Assembly (NCBI RefSeq): GCF_002210095.1
Contig: NZ_AQQR01000007.1
Coordinates: 62,001 to 126,000 of the forward strand
DNA length: 64,000 nt
Reading direction: 5' to 3'
Origin: Marinibacterium profundimaris
Lineage (GTDB): Bacteria; Pseudomonadota; Alphaproteobacteria; Rhodobacterales; Rhodobacteraceae
A model generated the notes under the pieces. It ran no database searches, was not told where the DNA came from, and saw only the letters and a list, made by a program, of their open reading frames with translations. A program made the position numbers and the translations under genes. Below are positions 26,409-34,284 of the stretch, in pieces. Position 1 is the stretch's first letter. Each line of letters opens with the position of its first letter.

Positions 26409-27721
26409 CCGGCCAGACCCTCGTTTCGGGACCCACGGACATGGCCGCTGCTGCGACGGGCGCCACGCGGCTCGACCGGGTCGTGGTGATCAACGATCAC
26501 AGCCGGCCCAACGGCGGGGCGGCGGTGCTGATGCTGGCCGCTTTGCGCGGGCTGCGGGCGCGGGGCGTTCCGGTGACGCTGATCACCGGCGACTCGGGCG
26601 ACAATCCCGACCTGCAGGCGCTGGGTGTCGAGGTCGTGGCCGCCGGCGGCGCGGACCTTTTGGCCCGGCCAAAGCTGCAGGCGGCGACCAGGGGCATGCA
26701 TGACCCGGCCGCGCGGCGCCTGGTCGAAGAGGTTGTCGCCCGCCGTGACGGGCCGGGCACCGTCTATCACGTGCACAACTGGTCTCAGATCCTGACGCCC
26801 GCGATATTCGAGGCGCTGCGCCCGGTGGCCGAGCGGTGCTTTTTACATGCCCATGACAGTTTCCTGGCCTGTCCGAACGGCATGTACATGGATTACCGCC
26901 ATCACGACATCTGCACCCGGGTTCCGCTGGGCGCAGATTGTCTGGCCACCCATTGCGACAAACGCTCCTACCCGCACAAGCTGTGGCGCGTGGCGCGGCA
27001 TGCGCTGCTTTGGCGCTGCCTTGACCGGTCGGCGCCCTGGGGCGGGGTGTTGGCGATCCATCCCCGCCAGGCCGAGGGCTTTGTCCGCGCGGGGTTTCCC
27101 GCGCCCATGGTCCGGGTCGTCCGCAACCCCGCCACGCCCTGGCGGGCCACGCGGGTGCGGGCCGAGGAGAACCGGACGCTGGTCTACGTGGGGCGGCTGG
27201 AAGAGGACAAGGGCGTCATGGACCTGGTCCGTGCGGCGGCGCGAACCGGCCAACACCTGCGGTTGATCGGCGAGGGATCGCTGCGCGCACGCATCGCCTT
27301 GGACTATCCCGACGTCGCGCTTGCCGGCTGGCAGAGCGCCGAGGCGATCGGCGCGCTGGTCGCCGATGCCCGCGCCCTGGTCATGCCGTCGCACCACCCG
27401 GAGCCCTTCGGGCTGGTGGTGGCCGAGGCCTCGGCCTGTGGCCTGCCGGTGCTGCTGTCGGACAGCGGGGCGCTGGCCGGTGACGTGGAACGTCTGGGCC
27501 TGGGGATGGCCTTCGACGTGCATGACCCGGCGGCTCTGGACGCGGCTCTGGTCCGGATCCGTGACATGGAGGCCGAACATATCGGGGAGATCAGCGAAAA
27601 CGCCATGCGCCGGGCCGGGCAGCTGGCCAATACGCCGGAGGCCTGGATCGGGGTGCTGGTGGATCTGTTCGAGGCTGCGGCGGGGCGGGCTATAGCCGGC
27701 CGGCGCGCAGCAGCCTGTTGA
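26405..27721 (+). CDS. Glycosyltransferase family 4
   Basis: 438 aa. The N-terminal half has VVVINDHSRPNGGAAVLM and a middle section with DSFLACPNGMYMDY and several cysteines and histidines, as in a GT4 subgroup of exopolysaccharide transferases. The C-terminal half carries YVGRLEEDKGVMDLV and PEPFGLVVAEASACG with the E-x7-E donor-binding motif. It should add a sugar to the repeat unit on the cytoplasmic side. The start overlaps the hydrolase stop (ATGA). Its last 32 bases overlap the convergent acetyltransferase gene on the other strand. Confidence 0.88.
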   Translation: MTGQTLVSGPTDMAAAATGATRLDRVVVINDHSRPNGGAAVLMLAALRGLRARGVPVTLITGDSGDNPDLQALGVEVVAAGGADLLARPKLQAATRGMHDPAARRLVEEVVARRDGPGTVYHVHNWSQILTPAIFEALRPVAERCFLHAHDSFLACPNGMYMDYRHHDICTRVPLGADCLATHCDKRSYPHKLWRVARHALLWRCLDRSAPWGGVLAIHPRQAEGFVRAGFPAPMVRVVRNPATPWRATRVRAEENRTLVYVGRLEEDKGVMDLVRAAARTGQHLRLIGEGSLRARIALDYPDVALAGWQSAEAIGALVADARALVMPSHHPEPFGLVVAEASACGLPVLLSDSGALAGDVERLGLGMAFDVHDPAALDAALVRIRDMEAEHIGEISENAMRRAGQLANTPEAWIGVLVDLFEAAAGRAIAGRRAAAC

Positions 27722-28766
27722 ACGTGCGGCGCTTGAGGTCGACCTGATGTTCCGTCAACACGTTCTCCGCCACCCGATGCAGCGTCTTGCGCAGACGCCG
27801 CGCCGCGCCCATGGGCGCCAGCGCGCGTTCCAGCGAGCCTTCGCAGAGCCGCCGCGCGCCGCTGGCGAATTCCCGTTTGTAGCGCTCGCTACCCCGGCCG
27901 AGATCCAGCTCGGCCATGCCGTCCTCGGCCGCCTGCCGGGCGCAGTGCAGCAGCAGGCCAAGGCCCGGGGAATATTGCGACATTTCGGGGTCGTAGGCCG
28001 GGAACCACCAGTGCCAGGCGTCGGCCGAGCGCATGCCGAAATGCGCGGCCACCAGCCGGTCCCCCGCATAAAGCGTCGAGAGGCGGCCCGAGAACTCCGG
28101 CCCGTCGGCCTCGTGGATGTCACGGGCGATGCCCTGCACCCACGGCGTGTCCAGGGTCAGCCCAACGCCCTTGTCCGCCAGCGCCGCGCGCTTCCAGGCC
28201 AGAAGCTGGTCCCAGGCCCCGGGCGTGCGGTCGTCGGGATCGAAGCGGACGGGGCCGATCTCGCGCTCCAGCTTGCGCATCTTGCGTTCCGTGGTCTTGA
28301 TCGCGCTCGTCGCCCTGCGACGGGACCCGTACCAGGCATCAAAGCCCTCGCCGAGGTCGATCAGCGGCGATGCGGTCTCGCGGAATGCCTCCTGCCGGAA
28401 GACGGGCGAGGTGCCGAGCGCGTGGTCATAGTCGAAATGCGACAGACCGCAGCTTTCGAGCAGCCTGGCCGGGTCCACCCCGTCGGTGCTGCCGAGGATG
28501 CCCTGGTAATCTGCGATCGGGCCGGCCAGCGGCACGCCGCGGCCCCCGGGACGGCGATGGAAGGGGAAGAAGCCCGCGATCTCGGCAGGCGTGTCGGGAT
28601 CGCGAAGCAGCGCCAGTCGCAGGTCGCTTCGGTGGCGGGCGACGATGCGCATGAAGTCGACCGAGAAGAACGGGCTCCGGAACACCGGCGCCCCGGACTG
28701 CACTGCGCGCCACCGCCGGCGCAGACCGCTGTCCAGGTCGTGCGCCGCGATCCATTCGACCTTCAT
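27690..28766 (-). CDS. CelD/BcsL-family (GNAT-fold) acetyltransferase
   Basis: 358 aa. Its layout matches the CelD/BcsL acetyltransferase domain: FRSPFFSVDFMRIV near the start, a central basic helix KTTERKMRKLEREIG, and AHFGMRSADAWHWWFPAYDPEMSQYSPG with LDLGRGSERYKREFASG near the end. These proteins are thought to acylate sugars in cellulose or exopolysaccharide production. The ATG at 28766 is chosen because GGAGG lies 6 bases ahead; an upstream ATG at 28784 has no such site. It is convergent with the preceding GT4 gene and shares 32 bases with it, and is divergent from the GT2 gene. Confidence 0.82.
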   Translation of the reverse strand: MKVEWIAAHDLDSGLRRRWRAVQSGAPVFRSPFFSVDFMRIVARHRSDLRLALLRDPDTPAEIAGFFPFHRRPGGRGVPLAGPIADYQGILGSTDGVDPARLLESCGLSHFDYDHALGTSPVFRQEAFRETASPLIDLGEGFDAWYGSRRRATSAIKTTERKMRKLEREIGPVRFDPDDRTPGAWDQLLAWKRAALADKGVGLTLDTPWVQGIARDIHEADGPEFSGRLSTLYAGDRLVAAHFGMRSADAWHWWFPAYDPEMSQYSPGLGLLLHCARQAAEDGMAELDLGRGSERYKREFASGARRLCEGSLERALAPMGAARRLRKTLHRVAENVLTEHQVDLKRRTFNRLLRAGRL

Positions 28767-28885
28767 GCAACCCCTCCGCACCACTTCACGCGTTCAAGCG
28801 GCGGCGGGCTGCCCCACCGCCGATCCTCAGCTTACCTGTCCGGGCTAAATCTGGACACAAATGGTGGCCGCAATAAGGAAGCCGC
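28767..28885. promoter_or_regulatory. Divergent promoter region with TGTCC-N11-GGACA repeat
   Basis: A 119-base gap between divergent acetyltransferase and GT2 genes. TGTCC at 28837-28841 and GGACA at 28853-28857 form an inverted repeat separated by 11 bases around an AT-rich centre, a plausible regulator site. AAGGA lies about 6 bases before the ATG at 28886. No convincing -35/-10 pair was found. Confidence 0.4.
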
Positions 28886-29896
28886 ATGGCCAATCGGGGC
28901 CGTCGCCAGAGCGCCCGGCCTTCGCCGCCCAGTGAGCGCATCAGCAGAAAGGGCCCGGCGCCGATGACCGATCCCTCCGCCAACACCCCCCGCATCGCCG
29001 TGATCATCGCCTCAAAGGGGCGGTCGGCGGTGCTGCGGCAGATGCTGCCGCATCTGAACCGGCAGAGCCTCAGGCCGGCGCTGGTGATCCTCTCGGTCAC
29101 CGGGCCGGAGGATGCGGATTTCGACCTGGGCTCTTTGCTGGATCCCGGCATCGAGGGGCGGATCCTGGTGTCCGCCCCCGGCTCCTGCGCGCAGCGCAAC
29201 ACGGCGCTGAGGGCGTTGCCGGCGGATATCGACTATGTCGTGGGCTACGACGACGATTTCTATCCCTCGCGCCACGCGCTTCAGGGGCTGGCGGCCACCT
29301 TCGCGCATCACGCGGACGTGGATGGCGTGACCGGCCAGCTGATCGCCGACGGCATCAGTGGCCCCGGTATCCCGCCCGAGACCGCCGAGGCGATGCTGGC
29401 CGACTGGGACGTGGACCATCCCTGCGATCCCGCCGCCGCGCCGCGCATCACCCGCGACACGCTGGGGCTTTACGGCTGCAACATGGCCTTCCGCGCCCGC
29501 GCTGCCGTCGGGCTGGAATTCGACGAGAGCCTGCCGCTTTACGGCTGGCAGGAAGACGTGGATTTCGCCGCCCAGCTGCCGGGCCGCCGTGTCGAGACGC
29601 CGGCCTTCACCGGTGTCCACCTGGGCACCAAGTCCGGGCGCGAGGCCAGTGGCGAACGGCTGGGCTACAGCCAGGTGGTCAACCCCTGGTACCTCTGGCG
29701 CAAGGGCAACGTCACCCCGGGCCACGCGCTGCAGCTGGCGCTCCGGAACGTGGCGGCAAACCACGTCAGGGCGCTGCGTCCCGAGCCGTGGATAGACCGG
29801 GCCGGGCGGGTGCGCGGCAATTGGCGCGGCGTTGCCGAGATCCTGACCGGCCGGGCCGACCCGAGGCGGATCCTCGACTGGACGGCCGCCCGATGA
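28886..29896 (+). CDS. Glycosyltransferase family 2
   Basis: 336 aa. The core starts near residue 32 with IAVIIASKGRSAVLRQMLPHL, the usual GT-A opening. YDDDFYPS follows near residue 115, giving the metal-binding Asp cluster. GLYGCNMAFRARAAVGLEFDE and LYGWQEDVDFAAQL give the acceptor-side ED motif. It should be an inverting transferase adding a residue to the repeat unit. AAGGA lies ahead of 28886, supporting the long start, while M27 at 28964 is an alternative that removes a basic tail. It is divergent from the acetyltransferase gene. Confidence 0.88.
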   Translation: MANRGRRQSARPSPPSERISRKGPAPMTDPSANTPRIAVIIASKGRSAVLRQMLPHLNRQSLRPALVILSVTGPEDADFDLGSLLDPGIEGRILVSAPGSCAQRNTALRALPADIDYVVGYDDDFYPSRHALQGLAATFAHHADVDGVTGQLIADGISGPGIPPETAEAMLADWDVDHPCDPAAAPRITRDTLGLYGCNMAFRARAAVGLEFDESLPLYGWQEDVDFAAQLPGRRVETPAFTGVHLGTKSGREASGERLGYSQVVNPWYLWRKGNVTPGHALQLALRNVAANHVRALRPEPWIDRAGRVRGNWRGVAEILTGRADPRRILDWTAAR

Positions 29897-30086
29897 TCGC
29901 GCCCGCCCTCTGCGCCCCATGCCGCGTGCCATGCGGCTCCACCCCGATTGGTCCCGATCCGGGAAACGCAGTGTTAACGGGATCAAGGATAAACATCGCG
30001 CCCAGAATTTGCCCCAATCTCTCGTGTGACACGATTCCGGGCAACCTGGCGCTGTTCCGCATCATTTTTTCGAGGAGTGTTTTTAA
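29897..30086. promoter_or_regulatory. Promoter region of the sugar transferase with GATTGGTCCCGATC motif
   Basis: 190 bases without a gene. The segment 29942-29969 contains CCCCGATTGGTCCCG followed by ATCCGGGAAACGC, with a small palindrome TCCCG-3-CGGGA. Similar sequence occurs at 16104-16154 and, on the other strand, at 22874-22890. The stretch 29970-30085 is AT-richer. GAGGAG lies 9 bases before the GTG at 30087. This probably drives the sugar transferase and the genes after it. Confidence 0.5.
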
Positions 30087-30789
30087 GTGGCTTTGATTGA
30101 GAACAAGACAATTTCAGGCGGTCTGTTCCATCAGGCCAGGCGCCGGACGCGCAGCCGGGGATACCGCGGGCATCCGGCCTCGGCGCTGGTGAAGCCGGTG
30201 TTCGACCGCGCCGTGGCCTTCATCGCCCTTCTGGTGCTGTCCCCGCTCATGTTGGCCATTGCCGCCACGATCCGCCTGACGACGAAGGACAAGGCCCTTT
30301 TTGCGCACCGCCGCATCGGCGCGGGGGGGGCGGCCCTTCGATTGCCTGAAGTTCCGGTCCATGGTGCCCGACGCGCAGGAGCGGCTGCAGCAGATCCTGG
30401 CCACCGATCCCGTGGCCCGGCAGGAGTGGGAAGAGGACTTCAAGCTGGAAAACGATTCGCGGGTCACCTGGATCGGTCGTATCCTGCGCAAGACCAGTCT
30501 CGATGAATTGCCCCAATTGTTGAATGTCCTGCGGGGCGACATGTCGCTTGTCGGGCCCCGTCCGGTGACAGAGGCCGAGACCCGGCGCTATGGCCACCAT
30601 TACGAAGCCTACAAGCTGGTGCGGCCCGGACTGACCGGTCTCTGGCAGGTCAGTGGCCGCAGCGACACCACCTACGAGGAGCGCATCGCGTTGGACGTCA
30701 CCTATGTCCGCACGGCGAGCTTCGCGACGGATCTGAACATTCTTGCCCGCACCGTCCGGTGCGTGCTGGCGCGCAAAGGCGCCGTCTGA
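30087..30789 (+). pseudogene. Undecaprenyl-phosphate sugar transferase (ExoY/WcaJ type), frameshifted at a G8 tract
   Basis: Two frames together make one bacterial sugar transferase. The first (from GTG 30087) gives VKPVFDRAVAFIALLVLSPLM and AHRRIGAGG. The second continues RPFDCLKFRSMVPDAQ, KLENDSRVTWIGRILRKTSLDE, LPQLLNVLRGDMSLVGPRP and RPGLTGLWQVSGRS. The break lies at 30323-30330, eight consecutive G; removing one G restores a single frame of about 233 aa with all family motifs. The enzyme starts repeat units by moving a sugar phosphate to undecaprenyl phosphate. As read, it stops near 30506 without the catalytic part. A base-calling error, real inactivation, or slippage-based on/off switching are all possible. 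Confidence 0.9.
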
Positions 30790-30952
30790 CGACCGGTGGG
30801 GCGCCCCGCGTGCAAAAGGTATCGCGGCGTCTGAGGCCGGGGAAACCGGGACCCGAAGGGAGGGGGCCCGAAAAGGAACGCAGAACGTGCAGTTCAAGCA
30901 GACGCCTGACAGGGCGGATCACACGAAGACCTCTCCGGTCTGGCGGAGTGGC

Positions 30953-32242
30953 ATGGACAAACTCTCGGGCCGGCACCGCCGGCGCGGTCGCGTTCTGCCG
31001 GACGCGATCGGGCCGAATGCAATGCCCGCCGGACCGATCCCCGATGCCGTGCTGAACGACGTGACCGGTGGCGCGGCCAGCGTCGAGGCATCCGCGACGG
31101 CGCATATCCCCGAGGACGCGGCCGGTCGCCTCGCCCGGCTTCGCCCGGCACCGGCGGCGCGGCGTCTGACGATCAACGGCAAGTTCCTGCAGGACAACCT
31201 GGTCAGCAACGGCGTTCACCGCGTCGCCCTGAACTTCGCCGCCGAGCTGGAGCGACGGGCGTCGGCCACGATCCCCACCCGGATCGTCGCCCCGGCGATA
31301 GGTGAGGATGCCGGGCTTGTCCGCGACATCGGCCTCGCGCCCGAGCTGCGGCCGAGCGTTCTGGGCGGGGGCCAGGCCTGGGAAATGTTGTCGCTGCCGG
31401 CGCTCACCCGAGGCGACCTGCTGGTGAACTTCTGCAACCTTGCGCCGGTGCTGCACCCGAATTCCGTGGTGATGATCCACGACGTGCAGACGCTGACGGT
31501 GCCCGACGCCTATCCGAAGCGGCAGGTGCAGGGCTACCGGATGCTGTGGCCCGCCATCGCGCGGCGCGCGCGGGCGATCCTGACCGTGTCGGAACATTCG
31601 CGCCAGGCGCTGGCCGACCACGGGATCGGCACGCTCGACAAGATCTTCGTCGTCCACAACGGCACCGATCACATCCTGCGCCTGGCCCCGGACAGCGATG
31701 CGGTGACGCGGCTGGGCCTGCAGGGGCGGCCCTTCGCGCTCGCCCTGGGGGCGCTGTCGTCCTACAAGAACATGCGCACGCTGTTCCGCGCCTTCCAGGA
31801 CCCCGCGCTGGCCGAGGTGCCCCTTGTGATCACCGGCCGCGCCGGCCGGGCGGAGTACGAGGCGCGCGGCTGGACGCCTCCGCCCAACACGGTCTTCGCC
31901 GGCCGCGTCAGCGATCCGGCCCTTCGTGCGCTCTACGAGGCGGCGAGCGTTTTCCTCTTTCCGTCGGAAACCGAGGGCTTCGGCCTGCCGCCGGTGGAGG
32001 CGATGCAATGCGGCACCGCCACAATCGCCGCCGATGCCGGCGCCATGCCCGAGGTCTGCGGCACCGGCGCCCGGATCATCGACCCGCTGGACGCCGAGGG
32101 CTGGGCGCATCACGTTCAACACCTGATCACCGACACCGCCGCCCGCGCCGAACTGATCGCGCAGGGCCGGACCCGCGCGGCCGAGCTGACCTGGACCCAT
32201 GCCGGGGACAGGCTGTGGCGGCTGCTGGAGCCCATGCTCTGA
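30953..32242 (+). CDS. Glycosyltransferase family 4
   Basis: 429 aa from the ATG at 30953 (GGAG 4 bases ahead); a GTG at 30887 with AAGGA 9 bases ahead is an alternative. The conserved part begins near residue 70 (RRLTINGKFLQDNLVSNGVHR). The donor-binding half shows ALGALSSYKNMRTLFRAF and FPSETEGFGLPPVEAMQCG with the E-x7-E motif of retaining GT4 transferases, close to the mannosyltransferase B-like group. It follows the sugar transferase and precedes the DegT aminotransferase, so is likely part of the same operon. The basic N-terminal 65 residues are poorly conserved. Confidence 0.85.
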   Translation: MDKLSGRHRRRGRVLPDAIGPNAMPAGPIPDAVLNDVTGGAASVEASATAHIPEDAAGRLARLRPAPAARRLTINGKFLQDNLVSNGVHRVALNFAAELERRASATIPTRIVAPAIGEDAGLVRDIGLAPELRPSVLGGGQAWEMLSLPALTRGDLLVNFCNLAPVLHPNSVVMIHDVQTLTVPDAYPKRQVQGYRMLWPAIARRARAILTVSEHSRQALADHGIGTLDKIFVVHNGTDHILRLAPDSDAVTRLGLQGRPFALALGALSSYKNMRTLFRAFQDPALAEVPLVITGRAGRAEYEARGWTPPPNTVFAGRVSDPALRALYEAASVFLFPSETEGFGLPPVEAMQCGTATIAADAGAMPEVCGTGARIIDPLDAEGWAHHVQHLITDTAARAELIAQGRTRAAELTWTHAGDRLWRLLEPML

Positions 32243-32288
32243 CCCATTCACCGCCGCGCACCCGCGCGGCCCATTTCGGAAAGCCACG

Positions 32289-33476
32289 ATGGCAAGGATC
32301 GGATTGAGGGAATTCACGGCGCTGGCCAGGGTCATGGCCGATGGGCGCCTTCTGCGCTACGGCAAGGGCGCGCGCGGCCAGACCGAGCGGTTCGAGCACG
32401 ACTTCGCCGCCAGGATGGGCGTGGATCACGTGCTGACCGTCAACAGCGGCACCAGCGCGCTGATCGCGGCGCTTGCCGCCGCCGGTGTTGGCCCCGGGGA
32501 CGAGGTGCTGGTGCCCGCCTACACCTGGGTCTCGACCGCCATCGCGCCTCTGGCCGTCGGCGCGGTGCCCGTGCTGGTGAATATCGACGAAAGCCTGACC
32601 ATCGACCCGGCCGCGATCGAGGCCGCGATCACGCCCTGGACGAAGGCGATCCTGCCGGTTCACATGCTGAACCTGCCCTGCGACATGGATGCGATCATGG
32701 GGATCGCGAAGGCGCATGACCTGGTGGTGGTCGAGGACGCCTGCCAGGCCATCGGCGTGACCTACAAGGGCCGTCGCCTGGGATCCATCGGCGATCTCGG
32801 CGCGATGAGCTTCAACCACCACAAGAACATGACCGCCGGCGAGGGCGGCGCGGTGCTGACGAGCGACGACCGCCTGCATGTCCGCGCCCAGATGTACCAC
32901 GATCCGGGCAACTTCATCCGCGGGCTGAAGGCGACCGAGGAACCGGTCTTCTCGGCCATGAACCTGCGGGTGTCCGAACTGACCGGCGCCATGCTGAACG
33001 CCCAGCTGCCCCGGCTGGACCCGCTGATGCGACGGCTGCGCAAGCGGCACGGGCTGATGGCGCAGGCCTTCGACGGCGCCCGGGGCTGCCGGGTCTCGCC
33101 GCACAACGACCCCGACAACGCGGTGGGCCTTTCGGTCATCTTCGACAGGGCCGAGGACGCGCAGGCCTTCGGCGGGATCGCCGGGGCGGAACGCCTGCTG
33201 GACACCGACCGCCACGTCTTCCGCAACTGGGAGGCCGTCCTGTCGCGCCGCAGCTTCCATCCGAAGATGGACCCCTACGCCTGGGCCAACCGTGAGATCG
33301 CGCACCGGGTGGAGGATTACGCCCGCACGCTCGACATCCTCGCGCGTACCTGCCGCGTGGCGCTTGGCGCGCAATATCCGCTGCCGGTGATGCAGCTGCG
33401 CCGCCGCGCCCTGCGCCGGGCGCTGGATCAGCGCGCGCCCACCCGGAAAGACACGAAGACGGAGGCGATGGCATGA
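32289..33476 (+). CDS. DegT/DnrJ/EryC1/StrS family PLP aminotransferase
   Basis: 395 aa. Motifs of nucleotide-sugar aminotransferases are present: NSGTSALIAALAAAGVGPGDEV at the N-terminus (PLP phosphate binding), VVEDACQAIGVTYKG with the ring-stacking acidic residue, and SFNHHKNMTAGEGG carrying the Schiff-base lysine. It should aminate a keto-sugar nucleotide, so the polysaccharide may contain an amino-deoxy sugar. However, some StrS-type proteins act on other substrates. The ATG at 32289 is preferred over the in-frame 32199, which would run back into the GT4 gene. It overlaps the next gene by ATGA. Confidence 0.9.
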   Translation: MARIGLREFTALARVMADGRLLRYGKGARGQTERFEHDFAARMGVDHVLTVNSGTSALIAALAAAGVGPGDEVLVPAYTWVSTAIAPLAVGAVPVLVNIDESLTIDPAAIEAAITPWTKAILPVHMLNLPCDMDAIMGIAKAHDLVVVEDACQAIGVTYKGRRLGSIGDLGAMSFNHHKNMTAGEGGAVLTSDDRLHVRAQMYHDPGNFIRGLKATEEPVFSAMNLRVSELTGAMLNAQLPRLDPLMRRLRKRHGLMAQAFDGARGCRVSPHNDPDNAVGLSVIFDRAEDAQAFGGIAGAERLLDTDRHVFRNWEAVLSRRSFHPKMDPYAWANREIAHRVEDYARTLDILARTCRVALGAQYPLPVMQLRRRALRRALDQRAPTRKDTKTEAMA

Positions 33477-34282
33477 TCCACGATCCCGCCCTGGCCGACC
33501 ACGCCACTTGCCCGGATCTTGAAATCCGGGTGATCAACCTGGCCCGTGCCACCCAGCGCCGGGCCTGGATGGAACAGCAGATGGCGCCGCTGAACCGGCC
33601 CTGGTCGTTCTTCGAGGCGCACACCGCCCTGATGAACCCGCGCCTGCGCTTCGATCCCGACAGCGTCCGCCGCACCTATGGCCGCGACCTGACCCCGGGC
33701 CAGGTGGCGCTGTGGTCCAGCCACTACACCGTGATCGCCGAGTTCGCCGAGACAAGCGCCAGCGGCCACCTGCTGGTGATGGAAGACGACCTGATGCTCG
33801 ACCCCGCCTTCCCGCTGGACGAGCTGATCGGCTGGTGCAAGGGCGAAGACATCCACTACATGCGCCTCTACGGCATGTACCACCGCGACGCGGAGCAGCT
33901 GTCCTATTTCTACGACCGCGCGATCCTGCGCTATCACAGCTCGCCCTCGGGCACGCAGGCCTACCTGCTGTCGAAGGAAGGCGCCCGCCGCATCGCCGAA
34001 ACCTGCCGCCAGGTCGATACCGCCTGGGACCTTGCGCTGGACGAATTCTGGAAGACCGGGCTGCCGCTTTATTCGGTCTATCCCTTCCCGGCGCTGGAAC
34101 GGTTCTCGCCCAGCTCGGTGCCGATCAACGACATCGCGCCGCTGGACCGCGCCGACCGGATCGGCTTCGTCAAGACGCGGGTGGTGAAGAAGCTTTGCAA
34201 GATCGCCGAAAACCGCCGCCTGCGCCGCCGCGACCGCGCGATGCAGGCCCGCGACCAGGGTTTCCGGCAGGTCGGGCCCTGA
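33473..34282 (+). CDS. Glycosyltransferase family 25 (LPS-type)
   Basis: 269 aa. The start IRVINLARATQRRAWMEQQM, then GQVALWSSHYTVIAEF and LLVMEDDLMLDPAF, is the standard GT25 layout, with EDD as the metal-binding motif. YLLSKEGARRI follows near residue 163. Members are beta-galactosyltransferases or similar enzymes of lipooligosaccharide and capsule synthesis. It is fused by ATGA overlap to the aminotransferase gene and is followed after 2 bases by the GMC oxidoreductase, so the three appear cotranslated. Sugar and acceptor are unknown. Confidence 0.88.
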   Translation: MIHDPALADHATCPDLEIRVINLARATQRRAWMEQQMAPLNRPWSFFEAHTALMNPRLRFDPDSVRRTYGRDLTPGQVALWSSHYTVIAEFAETSASGHLLVMEDDLMLDPAFPLDELIGWCKGEDIHYMRLYGMYHRDAEQLSYFYDRAILRYHSSPSGTQAYLLSKEGARRIAETCRQVDTAWDLALDEFWKTGLPLYSVYPFPALERFSPSSVPINDIAPLDRADRIGFVKTRVVKKLCKIAENRRLRRRDRAMQARDQGFRQVGP

Positions 34283-34284
34283 CC

